From contig CAXXKO010000014.1 in assembly GCA_963666705.2 (NCBI GenBank), forward strand, positions 1 to 64,000: a stretch of 64,000 nucleotides of DNA, written 5' to 3'. The DNA is from G963666705 sp963666705 (lineage in GTDB: Bacteria > Pseudomonadota > Alphaproteobacteria > CADEGL01). The position numbers and the translations under genes were made by a program. The notes under the pieces were generated by a model. That model was given only the letters and a program-made list of their open reading frames with translations, made no database searches and was not told where the DNA came from. This document shows, piece after piece, positions 58,236 through 64,000 of this stretch. Numbering within the stretch: position 1 is the first letter of the stretch; every line of letters starts with the position of its first letter.

Positions 58236-58666
58236 GTGACGGTGGGTCCCGGGGCAGGTGTCGGCGTCGGATTTATACCATATGTCGGAGCGTCGTACCA
58301 GCCCGCCACAAGGTATCGCGGCGAGTCTTCCCGGCCCACTCTGCTATGCAAAACCACCGGCCGGCGAAATGCTTGGGTTTCGCACGCAAGTTTACCCGTC
58401 GATGGATGCCGCCTAGACCAGCACAATCCGTGGGTGGGACAGGCCCCGCGGCGACACCCTTGCACCGACATCACAATGTACCTGTATTCACCTCAGACCA
58501 TTTTTCGCACTGTTGCCGACAGGGAGATCGGCGGGATTTCAATACTGTGGTGTTTGGATTTCAAAGAACTGATTACTCCCCCCGGTCCATCATTAGAATT
58601 GACAAGCAAGATTCAATATGCAATCAAACCCAATCGTTTGATGCAGAACTAAAAGGTCGGGAAATC
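58236..58666. other. Intergenic region upstream of rpiB and mucR
   Basis: 431 bases between divergent rpiB and mucR. The half nearest mucR (about 58470-58660) is clearly AT-richer than its surroundings, as is usual for MucR promoters, which MucR binds at AT-rich DNA to repress itself. A TTGACA occurs at about 58600 but I cannot pair it with a convincing -10. No gene is seen. Confidence 0.5.
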
Positions 58667-59113
58667 ATGGATGAGGGGAACGCTGAGAAAGTTTCGCATG
58701 AAGACATGCTGCGCATGACGGCGCAGGTCGTGTCGGCATACGTGGGGAACAACATGCTTCCGGCGGGGCAGATACCGGAAGTGATCAAAACTGTCTACGG
58801 CTCGTTGAGCACCTGCGAGGGGCCGGGTGCCGAACCCGTGCCGGAGCCGCTCAAGCCGGCCGTCCCGGTGCGCAAATCGGTGACACCCGATTTCATCGTG
58901 TGCCTCGAGGACGGCAAGAAGCTCAAGATGTTGAAGCGCCATCTTCGCACCACCTACAATTTGACCCCTGACGAATATCGCGTGAAATGGGGCCTTGGGG
59001 GAGACTATCCGATGGTCGCACCCAACTACGCCGCGCAGCGCTCGGCCTTCGCCAAGAAGATCGGCCTTGGGCGCAAGACGAGCGGCGGGCGGGGCCGCAA
59101 GCGCAAGGCCTGA
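58667..59113 (+). CDS. mucR: MucR/Ros-family zinc-finger transcriptional regulator
   Basis: 148 residues. MLRMTAQVVSAYVGNNMLPA opens the N-terminal oligomerisation part. The DNA-binding zinc finger is SVTPDFIVCLEDGKKLKMLK then RHLRTTYNLTPDEYRVKWGL, the classical MucR block. The C terminus is basic (GRKTSGGRGRKRKA). MucR proteins are H-NS-like global regulators of exopolysaccharide, motility and host interaction in alphaproteobacteria. Only one cysteine is visible in the finger region, as in many family members. Confidence 0.93.
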   Translation: MDEGNAEKVSHEDMLRMTAQVVSAYVGNNMLPAGQIPEVIKTVYGSLSTCEGPGAEPVPEPLKPAVPVRKSVTPDFIVCLEDGKKLKMLKRHLRTTYNLTPDEYRVKWGLGGDYPMVAPNYAAQRSAFAKKIGLGRKTSGGRGRKRKA

Positions 59114-59161
59114 GTTGGAGGGCCCACGGCCCTCGATCCAATGGTCCGGGGGGAACCGATC

Positions 59162-59195
59162 GCGCGGCCGACTTCTGTCGGCCGCGCTCTCTTTT
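59162..59195 (+). terminator. Rho-independent terminator after mucR
   Basis: GCGCGGCCGAC, loop TTCT, then GTCGGCCGCGC: a perfect 11-bp stem followed by TCTCTTTT. It lies 49 bp after the mucR stop. A smaller perfect hairpin (GAGGGCC-CAC-GGCCCTC) lies just before it. Confidence 0.85.
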
Positions 59196-59226
59196 CGTCA
59201 CCTCTGCGCGCCGCGCCCGATAGCGC

Positions 59227-59484
59227 CTACAACGGGCCTTCACGATGGGAATTGACCCGTCCCGCGCGCTTGGCGAGCACGTACTCGAGCTTCCTCACGG
59301 CGCCGCGGGCGAGGGTCTCCTGTCCGCAGGCGGGCGGGCCCATGATCGAGACCTCGATCAAGGTGACGGGATCCACCGCCGTGACCTTGACGGCATTGCC
59401 GAGGCGCTGGAACTCGATCAGCACCTCTGATCCGCGGCCCGTGGGCTGTCCGATGTGCTGGCTTCCGGGATCGGGCTTACGCAT
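59227..59484 (-). CDS. DUF6898 family protein
   Basis: 85 residues from the ATG at 59484 (RKPDPGSQHIGQPTGRGSEV). The core LIEFQRLGNAVKVTAVDPVT, EVSIMGPPACGQ, RGAVRKLEYVLAKRAG matches DUF6898, a small alphaproteobacterial family of unknown function. It lies convergent to mucR beyond the terminator and divergent from gcdH. Confidence 0.75.
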   Translation of the reverse strand: MRKPDPGSQHIGQPTGRGSEVLIEFQRLGNAVKVTAVDPVTLIEVSIMGPPACGQETLARGAVRKLEYVLAKRAGRVNSHREGPL

Positions 59485-59674
59485 GCGCGCCACTCCATCC
59501 ATGCCCGTCCGTTCGGTGCACGGGCGGACGCATACAGCGTCCCTCAATATCCTTAAGGTTTGGTTGCCGCGAACTTCGTCTTGACCTCGCCCACCGGCGG
59601 GGACATGCATAGGCCATACCGCGCGCCGGGCGGAGAGCCCGGCGTGGCCCCCGCCGGCAAGCGAGGAGACGATC

Positions 59675-60895
59675 ATGAGCGCAGGATCCACGGCCGCGCG
59701 CGACGATACCGGGCCGGAGGTGCCAAGGGCGTCCTTCCAATGGGACGACCCCTTCCTTCTCGACCACCAGCTCCAGGAGGAGGAGCGCCTCATCCGCGAC
59801 ACGGTGCGCGATTTCGCGCAAGACCGCCTCATGCCGCGCGTTCTCGAGGCTAACCGGCACGAGCGCTTCGACCGGGAGATCCTCAACGAGATGGGCGCGC
59901 TCGGGTTCCTCGGCGCGCCGCTCCACGGCTACGGCTGCGCCGGGGTGAGCTACGTCTCCTACGGCCTCATGATCCGGGAGGTCGAGCGCGTGGACAGCGG
60001 CTACCGCTCGGCCATGTCGGTACAGTCGAGCCTCGTCATGTACCCGATCTACGCCTTCGGCACCGAGGCGCAGAAGGAGCGCTTCCTGCCCCGCCTGGCG
60101 AGCGGCGAGCTGGTCGGCTGCTTCGGCTTGACCGAGCCCGACCACGGCTCCGACCCGGGCGGCATGACGACCAAGGCGCGCCGGGCGAGCGGCGGCTACC
60201 GCCTGAGCGGCGCCAAGATGTGGATCACCAATTCCCCCATCGCCGACGTCTTCGTGGTCTGGGCCAAGGACGAGGAGGACGTGATTCGCGGCTTTATCCT
60301 CGAGAAGGGCATGGAGGGCCTCTCGGCCCCCAAGATCGAAGGCAAGTTCTCGCTCCGCGCGTCGGTGACGGGCGAGATCGTGATGGACGGCGTCTTCGTG
60401 CCCGAGGACAACGCCTTCCCGGAGGTCCGCGGCCTGCGCGGGCCGTTCAGTTGCCTGACGCGGGCGCGCTACGGCATCAGCTGGGGGGCCATGGGGGCCG
60501 CCGAGTTCTGCTGGTATGCGGCGCGCGACTACACGCTCGAGCGCAAGCAGTTCGGCCGGCCGCTGGCCGCCAACCAGCTCATCCAGAAGAAGCTCGCCGA
60601 CATGCAGACCGAGATCTCGCTCGGCCTCCAGGGCAGCCTGCGCCTGGGGCGCATGATCGACGAGGGCACCTACGCTCACGAGCTCGTCTCGCTCATGAAG
60701 CGCAACAACTGCGGCAAGGCCCTCGACATTGCCCGCACCGCGCGCGACATGCATGGCGGCAACGGCGTCCATGACGAGTTCCACGTCATCCGCCACGTCA
60801 TGAACTTGGAAGCCGTCAACACCTACGAGGGCACCCACGACATCCACGCCCTCATCCTCGGCCGGGCGCAGACGGGGATTCAAGCGTTTAACTGA
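59675..60895 (+). CDS. gcdH: Glutaryl-CoA dehydrogenase
   Basis: 406 residues, acyl-CoA dehydrogenase fold with FAD. It converts glutaryl-CoA to crotonyl-CoA in lysine/tryptophan breakdown. Motifs: GCFGLTEPDHGSDPGGMTT, KMWITNSPIADVFVVWAK, LTRARYGISWGAMGAAEFC, ARDYTLERKQFGRPLAANQL, and the catalytic Glu in NTYEGTHDIHALILGRA. The start at 59675 follows AGCGAGGAGACG. The ETHE-like and CoA-transferase genes often linked to it are not in the window. Confidence 0.92.
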   Translation: MSAGSTAARDDTGPEVPRASFQWDDPFLLDHQLQEEERLIRDTVRDFAQDRLMPRVLEANRHERFDREILNEMGALGFLGAPLHGYGCAGVSYVSYGLMIREVERVDSGYRSAMSVQSSLVMYPIYAFGTEAQKERFLPRLASGELVGCFGLTEPDHGSDPGGMTTKARRASGGYRLSGAKMWITNSPIADVFVVWAKDEEDVIRGFILEKGMEGLSAPKIEGKFSLRASVTGEIVMDGVFVPEDNAFPEVRGLRGPFSCLTRARYGISWGAMGAAEFCWYAARDYTLERKQFGRPLAANQLIQKKLADMQTEISLGLQGSLRLGRMIDEGTYAHELVSLMKRNNCGKALDIARTARDMHGGNGVHDEFHVIRHVMNLEAVNTYEGTHDIHALILGRAQTGIQAFN

Positions 60896-61108
60896 TAGTG
60901 GGCGCGCACCATCCGTAAGATTTCAATGTTGTCGCATTGAAGAGTTCGATTTTCGCTTAGCCAACAAGAATACCATTATATAACAATATCTTGTGCGGAC
61001 GAATCAAGATATAGTATCAAGACGTTCTCCAGGCACAAATTTCAATTGCCAACTATCTGAATTACAAATATAATCTTATTATGTTCTCCATTGTCAGAGG
61101 AACGGCAC

Positions 61109-61297
61109 ATGAAATCGATGAAACCAGGCCAACACGCGAAGCGTTCCGGTCAGTATGAGATTGTTGGCCCTCGTGGCGGCCATACTCACAAGGAACGCAC
61201 TGTAACGAAAGGCGAGCCGCTCCCGCCAACACCTCAGAAGGGACAGGGTTACGTTCTGGTTGACCCCACAAACAACAAGAGTGGTAAGGGCGCATAA
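61109..61297 (+). CDS. YjzC-like small protein
   Basis: 62 residues: MKSMKPGQHAKRSGQYEIVG, PRGGHTHKERTVTKGEPLPP, TPQKGQGYVLVDPT. The pattern (KPGQ.A..SGQYE.VG..GG, then ER.V..GE.LPPTP..GQ.Y.LVD) fits the YjzC family (known from Bacillus, function unknown). AGAGGAACG precedes the ATG. The 200 bases upstream are strikingly AT-rich for this genome, suggesting recent acquisition. Confidence 0.7.
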   Translation: MKSMKPGQHAKRSGQYEIVGPRGGHTHKERTVTKGEPLPPTPQKGQGYVLVDPTNNKSGKGA

Positions 61298-61375
61298 ACT
61301 CAATGACAGAATGCTAGCGCTTATCGGCCGAGTATAACATTTTTCGGGTGGCCCGCTTCCGCTAGGCCTTTGTCC

Positions 61376-62173
61376 TCAGGCCGCGCGGGTCACCCGCCGC
61401 GCACGCACGTGCCCCATGAAACCGTCGTAGAGGCGCCGTGCGGCGACCGTGAAGGCGGCCTGGTTGGCGGCCATGTCGGCCTTCGGAGAAACTCCGAAAA
61501 GTGGACACCATGCATTTTCGCTTCAAACCCCGCAGAAATCCTGGAAGAGCTCGACCCCCGCGGCGCCCAGGCTTTCGACGAGCGACTGCTGGTACTCGGG
61601 TATGCCCGACCAGGCCGGCACCGTCTCCGCCGTGCTCTCGACGTGGAACTGGACGCCGTAGGCGCACGCCCCCACGCGCAGGGCCTCGACCTCGCCGCGC
61701 TCGGAGGTGGCCAGGGTCGCGCCACCGGGGGGCGGTGTCTTGATCTCGGCGCCATGCCACTGCATGCAGCGGATGGGGCCGTCGAAACCGGCGAACAACG
61801 GGTCCTCCGCTCCCGTCTCGGTCACTTCCACATTCGTCACCCGCACCTCGGGCTCGCTCATGGGGCCGACCACGCCGCCGAGCGCGTCGGCCAGGAGCTG
61901 GTGGCCGAGGCAGAAGCCGAGATAGGGCAGGCCGCGGTCGGTAACCGCCTCGCGGATGGCGGCTTTCTCGCGCACCAGCCAGGGATGCGCATCCTCCTGC
62001 CACACGTCCATGGCCCCGCCCATGACGACGAGCGCGTCGTAGCCGTCGAGCGGTGGGATGTCCTGATCGAGCTCGAACTCGACCGCGTCCCAGGCCACGC
62101 CGTCCGCGGCCATGAAGTCGCGCAGGATTGCCGGATGCTCGACGATGTGATGCTTGAAGACGAGAATGCGCAT
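61376..62173 (-). pseudogene. GMP-synthase-like glutamine amidotransferase with premature stop
   Basis: Open from 62173 to 61523 (216 residues): MRILVFKHHIVEHPAILRDF, then YDALVVMGGAMDVWQEDAHP, the nucleophile Cys in YLGFCLGHQLLADALGG and the partner His in YGVQFHVESTAET. After FQDF the frame hits a stop (CGV, TGA). Downstream in the same frame the normal C terminus resumes as KADMAANQAAFTVAARRLYD then GFMGHVRARR, to a stop at 61376. Between them about 50 bases look inserted, including TTCGGAGAAACTCCGAA and a GTGGACACC word. The catalytic residues are all upstream, so the shortened protein might retain activity. Confidence 0.75.
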
Positions 62174-62217
62174 GGCCCCTGCCCTTCCCCCGTGGCGTCG
62201 CGTTTAGGACGGGTACT

Positions 62218-62487
62218 CTAGTACCCACTATCATAATTCCGTGTGCCATACGATCGCTTTTCCGGTCTCCTCGGTAGGAGGGGGTGCGCCGGCGATGCCG
62301 GGGCATCGTCCAGCATCCCCGACACCCCGAGGGGGCGGGAAAAGCGACCGGTCGGGCGGCGCCCCGAGGCCCCCGGACGTCGTCGCGCGACGCTTGTGAT
62401 GCCCCGGCATCACGGCGCGCCACGCTCCTAGCCGGGAACCTCGGGGCGCCGTCGTATGGCACACGGAATTATGATAGTGGGTACTAG
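62218..62487. repeat. Structured repeat family A, copy 4
   Basis: 270 bp, CTAG at both ends. Ends read TACCCACTATCATAATTCCG and, on the right, GGAATTATGATAGTGGG. The TTT to TAT change of the left arm is matched by AAA to ATA on the right, so pairing is kept. Internal arms are as in the other family A copies. Confidence 0.9.
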
Positions 62488-62522
62488 CTGTTTTCGCCCA
62501 ATGGTCGAATGCCGCGCGCGCG

Positions 62523-63110
62523 TCAAGCCGGCCGGAGATCGAAATTGACGCAGATGCGGTCGTGGTCGTCTATAGAGAGGATCTCGCCGCTCAGCCCGCA
62601 CCTGTCCCGGCGCTCCGCCGGGTGGCAACCACCCTCGGCCACATGATGGCCGCACTCGGCGCACATGCCGAACATCGAGGATCCGCAACTGGTCTGCAGG
62701 TCGCGCAAGAGCGACAGCAGGCCGTCAGCCATGGCCGTGCCGAGCTCCTCGGGAATCCGCGACGCGACCTGCTGGAGGCGCGCGATGGGGTCGGCCTCGA
62801 GGACCTTCTCCCCCGCGGGAGTCAGGTCGAGGGCGATCGAGCGCCGGTCGGCGGCGCCGCGCGTCCGGCGCACGTAGCCCTTGGCCTCGAGCGCGCGCAG
62901 GGTCTGCGAGGCGGTGCCCTTGGTGGTGCCGAGGAACTCGGCGAGCGCCGTGGGCGAACGCGAGACGCGGTTCGCCCGCCCGAGATAGCGCAGCGCCTCC
63001 CACTGGGCCGGGTTGAGGCCTTCGGTGAACTGCAAGCAATGGGCAGCGCGCCCCAGCCGGGTCACGAGGTCGGCAACGCGGTCGCCATGAAGCCCGTCGG
63101 GATCCGTCAT
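62523..63110 (-). CDS. MarR-family regulator with cysteine-rich C-terminal tail
   Basis: 195 residues. The winged helix-turn-helix shows LNPAQWEALRYLGRANRVSR, ALAEFLGTTKGTASQTLRAL, EAKGYVRRTRGAADRRSIAL and DLTPAGEKVLEADP. Beyond the usual 150-residue MarR fold there is a tail with CGSSMFGMCAECGHHVAEGG, CHPAERRDRCGLSGE and DRICVNFD: seven cysteines and several histidines. Metal or Fe-S binding, and so redox or metal sensing, is plausible but inferred. It is divergent from the RpoH-like gene, with candidate operators between them. Confidence 0.88.
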   Translation of the reverse strand: MTDPDGLHGDRVADLVTRLGRAAHCLQFTEGLNPAQWEALRYLGRANRVSRSPTALAEFLGTTKGTASQTLRALEAKGYVRRTRGAADRRSIALDLTPAGEKVLEADPIARLQQVASRIPEELGTAMADGLLSLLRDLQTSCGSSMFGMCAECGHHVAEGGCHPAERRDRCGLSGEILSIDDHDRICVNFDLRPA

Positions 63111-63136
63111 TTCATGATCTCTTGCAGGACATATCG

Positions 63137-63196
63137 TATCGACTCGATATTAATCTTGCGTCCCGAGCTCGGCATCCATATAGTATCGACTCGAAA
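63137..63196. promoter_or_regulatory. Candidate MarR operator pair
   Basis: TATCGACTCGATA (63137-63149) is a perfect odd palindrome with a central C. TATCGACTCGAAA (63184-63196) is the same word with one half degraded. They lie 47 bp apart between the divergent MarR and sigma factor genes, where a MarR autorepressor normally binds. Confidence 0.55.
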
Positions 63197-63257
63197 CTAA
63201 ATTCAGGCCCGGCGTCCTTCGTGGTCGAGCCCACAAGAGACAAAGGTTGGATCGCAT

Positions 63258-64000
63258 ATGTCATTTGTCAATTCCTCCGACACCGAACGCAGCGATCGCC
63301 GCTACATCGCCGCCTCCATGCGCGCGCCCTATCTGGAGCGCGAGCATGAGCAGGGGCTGGCCCGAAGCTGGCGTGACGACAGCGACGAGGCCGCCCTGCA
63401 CGAGCTGATCGAGAGCCACGCCCGTCTCGTGGTTCGCGTTGCCTGGGACTTCCGCCGCAGCGGCCTGCCGCTCGGCGACCTCGTGCAGGAGGGCAATATC
63501 GGCCTGGCGCAGGCGGCGTCGCGCTTCGATCCTGAGCGCGGGGTTCGCTTCTCGACCTACGCCAGCTGGTGGATCATGGCCGAAATTCAGGATTTCATCC
63601 TGCGCAACTCCTCCATCGTCCGCTTCGCCACCACGCCGACGCACCGTAGCCTGTTCTTCAAGCTCCGCCGCATCCGCTCGCGCCAGACGCTGAACGCCGA
63701 TGGCACGCTCCCCTCCGAGAAGCGCGAGCAACTCGCCAAGGATCTCGGCGTCAATATCGCCGAGGTCGAGCGCGTCGATTCGAGCCTCGCGCGCCACGAC
63801 CAGTCCCTCAACGCCACGCGCGCCGACGACGACCAGGAGGAGATGATGGACTTCCTGGCCGACCCCGGCCCCAACCCCGAGGAGATCGCGGTCACGAACC
63901 TCGACGGCGCCGTGCGCGACGACAAGCTGCGCCAGGCCATCGATCTTTTGAGCGACCGCGAACAGCGCATCATCAGGTGCCGCTTCCTCCAGGACCAGCG
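63258..64000 (+). CDS. RpoH-like sigma-70 family factor (3' end outside window)
   Basis: About 247 residues are visible, starting MSFVNSSDTERSDRRYIAAS. Region 1.2 is APYLEREHEQGLARSWRDDS. Region 2 has LVQEGNIGLAQAASRFDPER then GVRFSTYASWWIMAEIQDFI. RNSSIVRFATTPTHRSLFFK is the RpoH-type sequence after region 2.4, and region 3 to 4 is starting at LSDREQRIIRCRFLQ. The RpoH box is diverged from classical RpoH (FRRSGLPLGDLVQEG), suggesting a second RpoH-type factor (RpoH2-like) used in oxidative or photooxidative stress. It is divergent from the MarR gene. Confidence 0.88.
   Translation, partial: MSFVNSSDTERSDRRYIAASMRAPYLEREHEQGLARSWRDDSDEAALHELIESHARLVVRVAWDFRRSGLPLGDLVQEGNIGLAQAASRFDPERGVRFSTYASWWIMAEIQDFILRNSSIVRFATTPTHRSLFFKLRRIRSRQTLNADGTLPSEKREQLAKDLGVNIAEVERVDSSLARHDQSLNATRADDDQEEMMDFLADPGPNPEEIAVTNLDGAVRDDKLRQAIDLLSDREQRIIRCRFLQDQ

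Overview
The window comes from a GC-rich alphaproteobacterium, probably in or near the Rhodospirillales. The evidence is its housekeeping gene order (rpiB-glyA-nrdR-ribD-ribE-ribB-ribH-nusB-thiL and guaB-rsmB-GNAT-guaA), a MucR/Ros regulator, small alphaproteobacterial families (DUF2794, DUF6898), and a RibB whose cyclohydrolase-like half lacks the zinc cysteines.

Bases 1-12740 are an accessory region. Two abutting IS3-family copies (220-2999) cut off the 5' end of a cytochrome P460 gene. Next comes a 7.45-kb element (3466-10915) with roughly 90-bp inverted ends of IS1595 type and a perfect 8-bp target duplication, GATAAAGC. It carries a drug/metabolite transporter, an orphan RiPP precursor with a nitrile-hydratase-like leader, and a protein made of two fused ectoine-synthase-like cupins. 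Nested inside it are an IS256 element, an IS1595 element, an IS1182-type relic, a reverse-transcriptase relic and two kinds of structured repeat. Two more P460 genes follow at 11443-12737.

Bases 12814-28131 are mostly core genes: EamA transporter, der, bamB, a YfgM-like TPR protein, a sulfotransferase, a lipoprotein, DUF2794, a four-PAS histidine kinase, guaA, GNAT, rsmB, guaB and a host-attachment-family protein. Bases 28155-38959 encode one very large RTX/cadherin-like type I secretion substrate, interrupted by one frameshift. SxtJ, DUF5989 and a carbamoyltransferase follow. The carbamoyltransferase is cut by an IS21 element that abuts a second, truncated IS21 copy, which in turn cuts a glutathione S-transferase gene.

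Bases 45900-50500 hold small secreted, oxidoreductase and hydrolase genes, an IS630 transposase and two structured repeats. Bases 50525-58235 hold a FliL-like gene and the riboflavin/nus/thi/glyA/rpiB block. After that come mucR, DUF6898, glutaryl-CoA dehydrogenase, a YjzC-like protein, a damaged glutamine amidotransferase, a MarR regulator with a cysteine-rich tail, and the start of an RpoH-like sigma factor that runs off the end.

The most unusual feature is a family of structured mobile repeats. Each is an inverted pair of a module of about 100 nt. The loop core is conserved (CTAGGAG, then a GATGC/GCATC hairpin, then AAGCG and CGACG), while the closing stems differ in sequence between copies yet stay complementary. 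Two repeat families with unrelated termini share this core. Several genes contain single-base frameshifts, so base-level accuracy should be considered before any of them is called a true pseudogene.
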